Shown: in pieces, positions 1 through 7,659 of the stretch
Layout: every line of letters starts with the position of its first letter
Position numbering within the stretch: the first letter of the stretch is position 1
Assembly (NCBI GenBank): GCA_937132065.1
Contig: CAKZNT010000058.1
Location: 1-35,371, forward strand
DNA from: an uncultured Loktanella sp.
GTDB lineage: Bacteria; Pseudomonadota; Alphaproteobacteria; Rhodobacterales; Rhodobacteraceae
DNA: 35,371 nt
Direction of reading: 5' to 3'
Program-made: the position numbers and the translations under genes
Notes under the pieces: generated by a model
The model's database searches: none
What the model was told of the DNA's origin: nothing
What the model saw: the letters and a program-made list of their open reading frames with translations, nothing else

Positions 1-1227
1 GCCGCAAGCTGGAGCACCCAGATCGCCCCCAATACGACCCAAGTCCTGCAAGCCGCGATGAAGGCTGACGGGCTGCGTTTGCTTGGTATGGATGTGAACG
101 GCGCGCAGGCCCGTGTCCGTTTCGCCAACAGCAAATACCGCTCCGAGGCCCAAGCCCTTGGCCGCGTGGCGCGGATCATGACCCAAGTGATGCCAGACGG
201 GGTAAACCAGTTCACTCTGGAACCTGTGCAATCGGGAATGGTTCTTTCGGCAACCACCCTGAACCGCAGTGACCTCGAGCGGTTGGAAAATACGCCCAAT
301 GCCGCCGCTGACCTGCTGGCACGCGCCGCATTTGCGGATGCCGCAGGCCAAGCCCCAACCGCGGTGAGCGACGACACACCCGCATTCACATGGGGGCTTA
401 GCCCTTATACCGCGCTGACCGTTTTCAACGGCGACGCACCTGTGCAGGTCGACCTTGGTCTTAACCTGCGCGCCCGCTATGAGATTACGCCAAATCTGGT
501 GATCTCTGGCGGTGCACGCCAAAGCATTCTGGGCAAGCGCGAGCTTGCCGATGTCACGGAAAACCCCAACGACTATCCCAATGTGCGCACTGATGGCGGT
601 GAATACGGCGTTGATGGCAAGCCCGTCATCACCGACCTGACCCTCGCGCATTACGGCCGCCCTGCAAGGAACCTCTATAGCCGTGTCAGCATCGGCTACC
701 TTGAGCACATGTATGGCGGGGTGTCTGCCGAGCTTCTCTGGAAGCCTGTCGAAAGCCGTTTGGCCTTGGGTGCAGAGCTTAACTACGCCCGCCAGCGCAA
801 CACCGATATGCTCTTTGGATTTCAGGATTTCGACACTGTGACAGGGCATGTGTCCGCCTATTACAGCTTTGACAACGGGTTCCACGGGCAGGTTGATGTC
901 GGGCGGTATCTGGCTGGCGATTGGGGCGCGACATTCGCGCTTGATCGCGAGTTCGACAACGGCTGGAAGGTCGGTGCTTACTTCACGCTGACCGATATGC
1001 CCTTTGAGGATTTCGGCGAGGGGTCATTTGACAAGGGTATCCGCCTGACGGTCCCTGTCGATTTCTTCGCAGGCAACGCATCGCGCAAATCAGTGAGCAC
1101 GTCACTGGCGTCCCTGACACGTGACGGCGGCGCACGGATCAACGTTGACGGGCGGCTCTACGAGGTTGTGCGCGACGGGCATACTGGCGGCTCAATGGGC
1201 GATACATGGGGACGGTTCTGGAGATGA
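1..1227 (+). CDS. YjbH-family exopolysaccharide outer-membrane protein, 5' truncated by window edge
   Basis: The frame is open from base 1 (408 codons), and the first ATG, at 58, sits in the middle of a conserved region, so the gene begins upstream of the window. The protein resembles the C-terminal half of YjbH/GfcD (the old DUF940 family), predicted outer-membrane beta-barrels of group 4 capsule and yjb exopolysaccharide loci. Alternating aromatic/polar strands (around LYSRVSIGYLEHMYGG and FDNGWKVGAYFTLTD) and the family-typical ending with SLASLTRDGGARI and a final DTWGRFWR support this. It overlaps the following lipoprotein gene by four bases (ATGA), so the two are translationally coupled, as in yjbEFGH/gfcABCD operons. 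The family is thought to act in export or assembly of exopolysaccharide; the precise role is not known. Confidence 0.82.
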   Translation, partial: AASWSTQIAPNTTQVLQAAMKADGLRLLGMDVNGAQARVRFANSKYRSEAQALGRVARIMTQVMPDGVNQFTLEPVQSGMVLSATTLNRSDLERLENTPNAAADLLARAAFADAAGQAPTAVSDDTPAFTWGLSPYTALTVFNGDAPVQVDLGLNLRARYEITPNLVISGGARQSILGKRELADVTENPNDYPNVRTDGGEYGVDGKPVITDLTLAHYGRPARNLYSRVSIGYLEHMYGGVSAELLWKPVESRLALGAELNYARQRNTDMLFGFQDFDTVTGHVSAYYSFDNGFHGQVDVGRYLAGDWGATFALDREFDNGWKVGAYFTLTDMPFEDFGEGSFDKGIRLTVPVDFFAGNASRKSVSTSLASLTRDGGARINVDGRLYEVVRDGHTGGSMGDTWGRFWR

Positions 1228-1877
1228 CACCTAAGCTTTGGATCACGATCGCAGGTCTGGGCCTGTTGACGGCTTGCGGGCCAATGAACAACGGCGCATT
1301 TGGCGCGGATTTGATCAAAGGGCGTCTGGCCAAAATCACAGGCTCCGCCCCTGCTGCCCAACCCGCAGCCCCTGCGCCCGATCTTGCCAATGCGGCCCCG
1401 GGCGAGATTTTGCTGGTCACGATCGTCAGCCGCAACGCAGTGGCCCCTTTGACCAAGATTGCGCAAAATGGCGACACCGTCACTTGGGTCAGCCCCGGAC
1501 AGGTCAGCATGACCCTGCAAGACGGCATTCTTATCGCCACCCGTGGTCTGAACGAAGACCTGATGGGGGCTGATGTTACTGGTGTGCGCGCCGCGCTGCG
1601 CGCGCGGGGTGGCACGGCAGAGCGCTCGCATTCCTATCTGGATAGCGAAGACCAGATCATCTTGCGCAATGTGAGCTGCACCATCACAGAAGACGGTGTT
1701 GATACCATTGCAGCCGCCACAGGCGCGCGCGAGGCGATCAAATACACCGAGGCCTGCGCAAGCCCGACCTTTGTTTTTGCCAACAACTACTGGCTGGACA
1801 CACCGGGTGGCAATATCGTGCAATCACGTCAGGCCGTCGCACCGACGACAGGGTTTTTGCAGATAAATCCGCTGTAG
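1224..1877 (+). CDS. YjbF/GfcB-family lipoprotein
   Basis: 217 residues. I chose the ATG at 1224, which overlaps the upstream stop as ATGA. An in-frame ATG at 1206 would add six residues before the signal peptide. The N-terminus is a lipoprotein signal: a hydrophobic stretch followed by the lipobox LLTAC, with the lipidated Cys at residue 18. The rest matches the YjbF/GfcB group 4 capsule lipoprotein family (VTIVSRNAVAPLTKIAQNGDTVTW, DGILIATRGLNEDLMGAD, conserved Cys pair later on). It is probably anchored in the outer membrane and works with the YjbH-like barrel encoded just upstream. The final residues end 115 bases before the DUF2793 gene, and I see no strong terminator there. Confidence 0.85.
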   Translation: MTPKLWITIAGLGLLTACGPMNNGAFGADLIKGRLAKITGSAPAAQPAAPAPDLANAAPGEILLVTIVSRNAVAPLTKIAQNGDTVTWVSPGQVSMTLQDGILIATRGLNEDLMGADVTGVRAALRARGGTAERSHSYLDSEDQIILRNVSCTITEDGVDTIAAATGAREAIKYTEACASPTFVFANNYWLDTPGGNIVQSRQAVAPTTGFLQINPL

Positions 1878-1992
1878 GGTTTCCCCTAAAGTCAGGCGTT
1901 GCACATCCCACCGTGCGGGGCTCTGCGAGATTATAAAGACCTCTACCCACATCTTTGGCGCTTATCCTTTCCTTTCCCAAAGGTGCGCCCAG

Positions 1993-3147
1993 ATGCCAGA
2001 TTCCGATCAAACCCCTCTCTTGTCCCTGCCCTATATTCAAGCGGCGCAGGCCCAAAAGCACGTGACCCACAACGAAGCCATCGAGCGGCTGGATATGTTG
2101 GTGCAACTCACCCTCGAGGCCGTTGACGCCATCACCCCACCCGCGAGCGCCGCAGAGGGGCAAGCGTGGAGCGTGGGCGCTGGCGGGACAGGTGCATGGA
2201 GCAGTCAGGGCGGAACCATCGCCGCCTGGCGCGGGGGGGGCTGGCTTTTCATGACGCCACAGCTTGGCTGGCGGGCATGGGATAAAACCAATGCCGTTGT
2301 GGTCGCCTATGATGGCACGGGCTGGACGCAAGCCAGCGCAGCCGCGCCCGATCTGGAAAACCTTTCGGGCGTTGGTGTGAATGCCACGTCAGATGCAACC
2401 AACCGGCTTGCGGTGGCGTCCGACGCCACTTTGCTTACGCATGACGGCAGCGGGCATCAGCTCAAGATCAACAAAGCGGCCAGTGCTGACACCGCCTCCC
2501 TGCTCTATCAATCTAACTGGTCTGGTCGGGCGGAAATGGGGCTGGCTGGCAATGATGACTTCAGCGTCAAAGTCAGTGATGACGGCGTCGTTTTCACCGA
2601 GGCACTGCGCATTGATGGCTCCACAGGCACGATTACAATGCCCAGCACCGGACAGCGCCAAATGACAGCATTCAACTATCGCTACTATCTTTACACGGAC
2701 AAACGCTGGGTCGCGCCATCAGCCAACCCAGCAAGCCTCTTGGCGACCCAATCTCTTGGGGTAGGAACCGAACCAAATATCGACTGGGATGGAAAGGGAA
2801 TATTTCTCCCTGCTAATTCAATTATTGAATCTTTTACGCTTGCTGGTAACCCTAGTAACCCCGAAATTAATGACTTGGATTTGCGCATGTATTTTCAACA
2901 TGGACCTTGGAATACATCCTGGGGTTCAGCATCCGAAGCAACCCGAGACACCTTGTTCAACCTTGATAGTGCAGGCGTGATCGGTAGTGGAGGAATGCGC
3001 CGTACAAAATATATGTTTAACTATACAACACCGGCTGATGGATATTTTTCTGTAGCTATGCGTCAAGACAATGCCTCCGCCCCTACGGCAACACATTCCT
3101 TTTACGCGGCAGGTATTTTAGTGTTTACCAGCCCAACTACCGGCTAG
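1993..3147 (+). CDS. DUF2793 domain protein with atypical C-terminus
   Basis: 384 residues, preceded by AAAGG at 1979-1983. The first ~110 residues match DUF2793, a domain frequent in Rhodobacteraceae and often found in phage-tail-like or gene-transfer-agent-like proteins (LPYIQAAQAQKHVTHNEAIE, then GWRAWDKTNAVVVAYDGTGW). Residues ~120-215 are a repetitive, beta-rich region (SDATNRLAVASDATLLTHDG; FSVKVSDDGVVFTEALRIDG) like the stalks of tail fibres or of chaperone-type adhesins. From about base 2745 the DNA becomes clearly richer in A and T than its surroundings and encodes a different aromatic, Asn-rich domain, suggesting an acquired or swapped tip domain. No signal peptide is visible. It ends tail-to-tail with repA, overlapping by 11 bases. 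The function is unknown; a surface-binding or adhesin role is possible. Confidence 0.75.
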   Translation: MPDSDQTPLLSLPYIQAAQAQKHVTHNEAIERLDMLVQLTLEAVDAITPPASAAEGQAWSVGAGGTGAWSSQGGTIAAWRGGGWLFMTPQLGWRAWDKTNAVVVAYDGTGWTQASAAAPDLENLSGVGVNATSDATNRLAVASDATLLTHDGSGHQLKINKAASADTASLLYQSNWSGRAEMGLAGNDDFSVKVSDDGVVFTEALRIDGSTGTITMPSTGQRQMTAFNYRYYLYTDKRWVAPSANPASLLATQSLGVGTEPNIDWDGKGIFLPANSIIESFTLAGNPSNPEINDLDLRMYFQHGPWNTSWGSASEATRDTLFNLDSAGVIGSGGMRRTKYMFNYTTPADGYFSVAMRQDNASAPTATHSFYAAGILVFTSPTTG

Positions 3148-4123
3148 TACGGCCCCGCAGCCAGCCCAAAAATGCCTTATCGGGCCGCACCAGTTTCTGG
3201 CGGCCCGTGGCCACCCAGAACCCGCGCCATTCCGCCTCGAGCGCGTAGATGTCCCAGCCAGGTGCCATAGCGCGCGCCGCGTTGATCGTGTCTGCGCCAA
3301 ACGGGGCAAGCCCTGCAATGTCTTCCACCAAGCGCCGCCGCGTGATCACCATCACATCACCAAGATCTTCGGTGATTTCGTAGTCGGGCAAATTGTCGTC
3401 CACAATCATGCGCCGCAGTGCCGCACGAAACACCCGCAAGGGGGCGTCAGAGCCTGCCTTGGTATGGAGCGTCGCCACGCTGGCTCTCCATGTGCGCTGC
3501 TTGCCGCAATGCTTGCGCGCCAGTTCGTAAATGCGCCGTTCCAGCGGTTTGCGCAGACTGAAATAATCGCGACTAAGGGTCAGGACCGATTTGGCCTGCA
3601 CTGCGCGAAACAACCAGTCAGAGAGCGTGACCGTCACACTGACCATGCGGCCACCACGCGACTTGCGCACAACCTCCCATGCCTCGATCAAGCCAAAGCC
3701 CGATGTTGTCTCCGCCTCGCCCGTCACCAGATTGGTGGTGATGCGCGTGCCAGCCAATCGCTCGAACGCATCGCGCAACCGCACATAGCTGTCGCCGCCC
3801 GTGTCACGGCGTGTCGCCACCAGCAGGTCATGCGCCGTTAGCTTCAACGTGCGGCTGATCTCGCGCCCTGCATTCAGGGCCGCCATCAACTGACTGATGC
3901 AGTAAATCAGGATATCCTTGTCGTGGATCGTCGCACGCCCGCGCACAGACGGGGTCACGGTGATCTGCGTGCCGTTATGCTCATAATGCCTGATGGTGCG
4001 ATCGGGGCGTGTGGACAGTGAAAAGAACGGATGCTCCATCGTGCCCAAATCATCCTTGGGACTTGCCTCAAGGATATCGCAAACAAAAAAGTCGCGCATG
4101 GCGCCCTGTGTCACTGCTGTCAT
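3137..4123 (-). CDS. repA: Plasmid replication initiator protein RepA (RPA family)
   Basis: 328 residues. It closely follows the replication initiator protein A (RPA) family of Rhodobacterales plasmids: DFFVCDILEASPKDDLGTMEHPFFSL near the N-terminus, then the TIHDKDILIYCISQLMAALN and AHDLLVATRRDTGGDSYVRL segments, ERLAGTRITTN, LSDWLFRAVQAKSVLTLSRDYF and LRKPLERRIYELARKHCG. These proteins bind iterons and open the plasmid origin. The ATG at 4123 keeps the family-typical short leader; the Met nine codons in is the alternative. The gene points away from parA across a 412-base spacer that carries a DnaA box and repeats. Its length is normal for the family and the frame is intact, so it is probably functional. 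The type matches RepA rather than RepABC or DnaA-like replicons of roseobacters. Confidence 0.93.
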   Translation of the reverse strand: MTAVTQGAMRDFFVCDILEASPKDDLGTMEHPFFSLSTRPDRTIRHYEHNGTQITVTPSVRGRATIHDKDILIYCISQLMAALNAGREISRTLKLTAHDLLVATRRDTGGDSYVRLRDAFERLAGTRITTNLVTGEAETTSGFGLIEAWEVVRKSRGGRMVSVTVTLSDWLFRAVQAKSVLTLSRDYFSLRKPLERRIYELARKHCGKQRTWRASVATLHTKAGSDAPLRVFRAALRRMIVDDNLPDYEITEDLGDVMVITRRRLVEDIAGLAPFGADTINAARAMAPGWDIYALEAEWRGFWVATGRQKLVRPDKAFLGWLRGRTSR

Positions 4124-4197
4124 CTACTCTGCCCCGCATCAAGCCAACGCTCGAATCTCCCCGTTTTTATCTTCGGGGTTTCACTGACACCTTAAAG

Positions 4198-4206
4198 TTA
4201 TCCACA
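4198..4206 (+). promoter_or_regulatory. DnaA box
   Basis: TTATCCACA is an exact match to the bacterial DnaA-box consensus. It lies 75 bases upstream of the repA start, next to the 22-base-spaced repeats, and supports host DnaA participation in replication initiation here. Confidence 0.75.
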
Positions 4207-4236
4207 GGGGTCTGGCAAGCAAAGCCAACGTCGGTT

Positions 4237-4302
4237 CAGAATCGCCAAGTCGGTGGATCAGAGTCACCTTATCGGGGTATCAGAGTCGCTTGCATGTTTC
4301 AG
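4237..4302. repeat. Three iteron-like direct repeats, 22-bp period
   Basis: The core CAGAATCGCC (4237), CAGAGTCACC (4259) and CAGAGTCGCT (4281) recurs at exactly 22-base intervals, two helical turns. The first two units share about 15 of 22 positions; the third is similar mainly in its first half. The position beside a DnaA box and upstream of a RepA-family initiator makes them likely RepA-binding iterons. Confidence 0.62.
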
Positions 4303-4473
4303 TGACGCCCTATCTCGTTCCATTCCAATAGGTTACGCATATTGGCAATTGCATAACTATATAACTAACAGAATCTAACTCTTCTTTTTTTCTTTTCCCT
4401 GCCTATAACCACTGCAATACTCTGCCTTACAGGCTTATTTGCTGAGAAATATCAGGGTATGAGCAACCTTTTC

Positions 4474-4519
4474 TTTCATGTGCGCTGTTTTTGGATATAC
4501 TATAGAAAACATAGCACAT
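4474..4519 (+). promoter_or_regulatory. parA promoter with overlapping operator-like inverted repeat
   Basis: The arms ATGTGCGCTGTTTT (4478-4491) and AAAACATAGCACAT (4506-4519) are complementary at 12 of 14 positions. They flank a 14-base spacer that holds a -10-like TATACT (4496-4501). A weak -35-like TTTCAT (4474-4479) precedes it at 16 bases. A repressor bound here would block the promoter. Autoregulation by ParA, ParB or RepA is the natural guess. Confidence 0.55.
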
Positions 4520-4535
4520 CTAAAGGATTGGACGC

Positions 4536-5903
4536 GTGAGCAGCACCCCCCTTCCCCCGTATTTTCAAATCAATCCTGATCAAGCATTGGCCGACCTTGG
4601 TGATCCGACGACCACTGGCGGGTTTGCGGCCATTGCGCAGGCCTGTGCGGCGGGGCGTGATGATCTTGCGGGGCGCGGTCTTTCCGAGGATGGGGGCCGT
4701 AAGCTGCGCCTGTTTTCGACATGGGAAATCACCCGCTATTTGATCCCCGTGGCGCAAGCCCACTTCCGCCGTGTTCTCAAGCAAAATCCTGATCTGCCGC
4801 AAGGCCGGTCCGAAACGGATGGCGGGGCTAAATGGTTCTCTCTTGACGAGGTCCATCGCCTGCGGGCCCATTTTGGTGACACGGGGTCCAAGGCCAAGGG
4901 ATACATCCCCTACCGCCCGAAAGGGTTGCCTGCAAAAATGGTCGCGGTCGCGAATTTCAAAGGCGGGGTCGGCAAGACATCGACCGCCGCGCATCTGGCC
5001 ATGTCAGCGGCCCTGGATGGCTATAAGGTGCTGGTGATTGATCTCGATAGTCAGGCTTCGATGACGTCTATCTTTGGCGGTAAGGTCGAGGATGAATGGC
5101 AAACCGTATTTCCGTTGCTGGCGCGCCATTACGCAAGCCACTTGCAGGCCGACAACCAGCGCCGCGTTGATCGCGACGAGGCTCCTGTGCCGCTTGACGA
5201 CACCTTGACCGAAGCGCTGACAATCAAGACCAAGGATCTCGTGCAACCGACACATTGGCCTAACATTGATCTGATTGGTGCACAGCTCAACCTTTACTGG
5301 GCCGAGTTCCAAGTGCCTGTCTGGCGTATGCAGGGGCGCGGCTGGAAGCTTTGGGATGCGCTGACGGATACCTTGCAAGCCGACGGCGTTCTGGATGATT
5401 ACGACCTGATTTTTATCGATACGCCCCCTGCCCTTGGCTATCTCACAATCAACGGCTTGGCGGCGGCAGATATCTTGCTGGTTCCTGTGGGCGCGTCCTT
5501 CCTCGAGTTTGACAGCACGGGGCGGTTTTTCGACATGCTGCACACCACATTCAATTCGATTGAGGAGGGGGAGAACCTTGCGGCGCGGGCCTTGGGGCGC
5601 GAAGAGATGTCCTTCTCCTGGGACGCGGTGCGCGCGGTTGTGACCCGCTATGATGGCAGCCAGCAGGCCGAGCTTGCGGGTCTGATGCAGGCCTATCTTG
5701 GCAAAACCCTCTCGCCGCACAGGCAGGATTTCACCGCGCTGATCGGGCAGGCAGGCGAACAGGTGCAAGGTATCTACGAGGCTGACTATCGCGATTTTAA
5801 CCGTGAAACCTATGCACGTGGTCGCGAGACCTTTGATGCGACCTATGCGGCGTTCAAAACGCTGCTGATCGGCACGTGGCGGCGCGATGAGGCCAATCAA
5901 TGA
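4536..5903 (+). CDS. parA: Plasmid partitioning ATPase ParA
   Basis: 455 residues, starting at GTG 4536 with AAAGGA (4522-4527) eight bases upstream. Residues 1-135 form an N-terminal DNA-binding-type extension as in class Ia plasmid ParA proteins (WFSLDEVHRLRAHFGDTGSK precedes the ATPase domain). The deviant Walker A motif KGGVGKT is at residues 142-148, followed by VLVIDLDSQASMTSIFGG (Walker A' aspartate region) and LIFIDTPPALGYLTINGL (Walker B region). It should drive plasmid segregation through ATP-dependent nucleoid binding and repress its own promoter. parB follows after 93 bases, with a parS-like palindrome overlapping the parA stop codon region. Confidence 0.95.
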   Translation: MSSTPLPPYFQINPDQALADLGDPTTTGGFAAIAQACAAGRDDLAGRGLSEDGGRKLRLFSTWEITRYLIPVAQAHFRRVLKQNPDLPQGRSETDGGAKWFSLDEVHRLRAHFGDTGSKAKGYIPYRPKGLPAKMVAVANFKGGVGKTSTAAHLAMSAALDGYKVLVIDLDSQASMTSIFGGKVEDEWQTVFPLLARHYASHLQADNQRRVDRDEAPVPLDDTLTEALTIKTKDLVQPTHWPNIDLIGAQLNLYWAEFQVPVWRMQGRGWKLWDALTDTLQADGVLDDYDLIFIDTPPALGYLTINGLAAADILLVPVGASFLEFDSTGRFFDMLHTTFNSIEEGENLAARALGREEMSFSWDAVRAVVTRYDGSQQAELAGLMQAYLGKTLSPHRQDFTALIGQAGEQVQGIYEADYRDFNRETYARGRETFDATYAAFKTLLIGTWRRDEANQ

Positions 5904-5921
5904 TGTTTCGCGTGCGAAACG
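5904..5921. promoter_or_regulatory. parS-like centromere site 1
   Basis: GTTTCGCGTGCGAAAC at 5905-5920 has 7-base arms around a 2-base centre. It starts immediately after the parA stop. It differs from the chromosomal parS consensus (TGTTTCACGTGAAACA) by two extra central bases and matches two other sites in this window, so it is probably the recognition site of the plasmid ParB. Confidence 0.75.
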
Positions 5922-5996
5922 GGGCGCACGCTCGGGTGACGGTTGGTTTACCCCCCTGCTCCATCTTCTGCGCCTCAATCAAGAAAGGAATCCGAC

Positions 5997-6959
5997 ATGG
6001 CTAAACGCAAACGTCTGGGCCCCGCAATGCTCACGCCAGATGCCCCGATCGGTGTGCCCGCCGCCAAGCCGACCCGTGCGCCTATCGCGGATGTGGCCAG
6101 TGACGCCGCAACAACAAGCGCCTTGATAGAGCTATCGGACAAGATCAGCAGCGCGCGCCAAGAGGGGCGTTGGATCGAACAGATTTCAATTGATGCGATC
6201 AAGTCGGATTATCTGGTGCGCGACCGCGTTGATGTCGATTCCGATGAAATGACGGCCCTCAAGGATAGTCTGCGCGCCAATGGGCAGCAGACCGCAATCG
6301 AGGTTGTGCCTCATGGCCCCGAAACATTTGGGCTGATCTCTGGGTGGCGGCGGCTATCGGCCCTGCGTGAACTGTATCTAGAGGGCGGGTTAGGCACTGT
6401 TTTGGCCATTGTGCGCCACCCTGATACGGCGGCCGCGTCTTATCTTGCGATGGTCGAAGAGAACGAAATTCGCGCCGACCTGTCATTTTATGAACGCGGG
6501 CGGATCGTGGCACGGGCCGCTGATGCGGGGGCTTATGCCTCGGACAAAGAGGCGCTCGCGGCCTTGTTCCACGCAGCCCCAAGGGCCAAAAGGTCCAAGA
6601 TAGGGTCTTTTGTGCGGATCGTGCGCGCCCTTGATCCGGTGCTCAAGTTCCCGACATCCCTCACAGAGCGGAGTGGTCTGGCCCTGGCGCAAGCGCTGGC
6701 GGCAGATGCTGGTCTTGCAAAACGCCTGAGCAAGGCGCTTGATCAAGCCCCTGCCCTCACGGCGGAGACCGAGCAAGCATTGATTGCCTCGATGATCAAG
6801 GGACCCGTGAAACCGCGCCCCGCGCCAGACACTGTATCGCTGCCGTCAGGGCTTCAGTATATTCAGCATAAAGATGGCCAGATCACCCTGCGCGGTGCGG
6901 TTCTTAGGGATGAGGATTTCGTGAAACGCCTTATTCAGAGTCTGAATACGCTTGAATAA
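5997..6959 (+). CDS. parB: Plasmid partitioning protein ParB
   Basis: 320 residues from the ATG at 5997, chosen because AAAGGA (5984-5989) lies seven bases upstream. A longer reading frame from TTG 5943 lacks such a site. Domain order is that of ParB/RepB: a basic N-terminal tail (MAKRKRLG) that may stimulate ParA, a CTPase domain with GLISGWRRLSALREL (about 113-127) and VEENEIRADLSFYERG (about 153-168), a helix-turn-helix region (about 180-210) and a C-terminal dimerisation part. It binds parS, spreads or slides as a CTP clamp, and links the plasmid to ParA. parS-like palindromes flank the gene on both sides (5904 and 6968). Confidence 0.93.
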   Translation: MAKRKRLGPAMLTPDAPIGVPAAKPTRAPIADVASDAATTSALIELSDKISSARQEGRWIEQISIDAIKSDYLVRDRVDVDSDEMTALKDSLRANGQQTAIEVVPHGPETFGLISGWRRLSALRELYLEGGLGTVLAIVRHPDTAAASYLAMVEENEIRADLSFYERGRIVARAADAGAYASDKEALAALFHAAPRAKRSKIGSFVRIVRALDPVLKFPTSLTERSGLALAQALAADAGLAKRLSKALDQAPALTAETEQALIASMIKGPVKPRPAPDTVSLPSGLQYIQHKDGQITLRGAVLRDEDFVKRLIQSLNTLE

Positions 6960-6967
6960 GACTCTCG

Positions 6968-6985
6968 TGTTTCGCATGCGAAACA
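6968..6985. promoter_or_regulatory. parS-like centromere site 2 (perfect palindrome)
   Basis: TGTTTCGCATGCGAAACA is a perfect 18-base palindrome, 8 bases after the parB stop and directly abutting the stop codon of the minus-strand kpsT-like gene. It is the same motif as sites 1 and 3 and is a likely ParB-binding site. Confidence 0.8.
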
Positions 6986-7654
6986 TTATTCGTCCTCGTC
7001 TGTGCCCATATTTTGATGATGCATCGCAATCGCATCATCGATGTCATCAAAGTAGGTCAACACACCGTCCTCTAGCACCGCTCCCGCTTGGCATAGCTTG
7101 CGCAGTTGTCGCATCGAATGCGTCACCACAATCGCCCCCGCGTTCTCCATACGGTCCAGAAATGCGAAGCGGCTTTTGCGCTTGAAGTTGGCGTCACCGA
7201 CCGATGTGACCTCGTCCACAAGATACGTATCAAACGGAATGCCGATAGAGACCCCAAAGGCGAGCCGTGAGCGCATGCCCGACGAATAGCTGCGCACAGG
7301 CATATAGAGATGCGAGCCAAGCTCTGCGAACTCTTTTACGTATTCAAGCAGGCTCTCGGTATCGACACCGTAAACCCGCGCGATAAAGCGGATGTTCTGC
7401 GCGCCAGTAAGCTGGCCGTGAAAGCTCCCCTTGAAGCCGACGGGCCAAGACACCGTGCCAGTCACATCAATGCTGCCGCTATCGGTCTTTGCCGTGCCCC
7501 CGATCATGTCCATAAGCGTCGACTTGCCCGCGCCGTTGCGCCCCAAAAGGCCGACAGAGACGCCGCTTGGAAAGATCATATCCGTCTCGTGCAAGATCAC
7601 TTTCTTCCCCGTCGGGGTCCAGAATGATTTGGTTATCTTGTTGAGGTGGATCAT
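6986..7654 (-). CDS. kpsT: Capsule polysaccharide ABC exporter, ATP-binding protein (KpsT-like)
   Basis: 222 residues. Walker A GRNGAGKST is at 38-46, the ABC signature SSGMRSR at 124-130, Walker B TYLVDE at 143-148 and the switch His at about 179. The short length, the WPVGFKGSFHGQLTGAQNIRF segment and VDEVTSVGDANFKRK are characteristic of KpsT/BexA/CtrD, the ATPase of group 2/3-type capsule exporters. With a KpsM permease it would move lipid-linked polysaccharide across the inner membrane. It sits five bases downstream of the kpsE-like gene, so the two form one operon. The expected KpsM permease is not in this window; downstream there is only a parS site and the parB gene. Confidence 0.9.
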   Translation of the reverse strand: MIHLNKITKSFWTPTGKKVILHETDMIFPSGVSVGLLGRNGAGKSTLMDMIGGTAKTDSGSIDVTGTVSWPVGFKGSFHGQLTGAQNIRFIARVYGVDTESLLEYVKEFAELGSHLYMPVRSYSSGMRSRLAFGVSIGIPFDTYLVDEVTSVGDANFKRKSRFAFLDRMENAGAIVVTHSMRQLRKLCQAGAVLEDGVLTYFDDIDDAIAMHHQNMGTDEDE

Positions 7655-7659
7655 GGCGA

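Larger units (their letters stand above)
4124..4535. other. Putative replication origin and divergent repA/parA regulatory spacer
   Basis: 412 non-coding bases between divergent repA and parA. It contains a perfect DnaA box (TTATCCACA, 4198-4206), three copies of a CAGARTCRC core at exact 22-base intervals (4237, 4259, 4281), a pair of GTTTCANTGAC copies at 4178 and 4296, an inverted repeat CCAATA-N9-TATTGG (4325-4345), an AT-rich stretch about 4340-4400 suited to strand opening, and the parA promoter/operator at 4474-4519. This is the layout expected of an iteron-type plasmid origin. Origin function is inferred from position and motifs. Confidence 0.7.

Noticed and set aside
5004..5978. 324-codon minus-strand open frame opposite parA
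   Set aside because: The plus strand encodes an unmistakable ParA; the antisense product has no family features.
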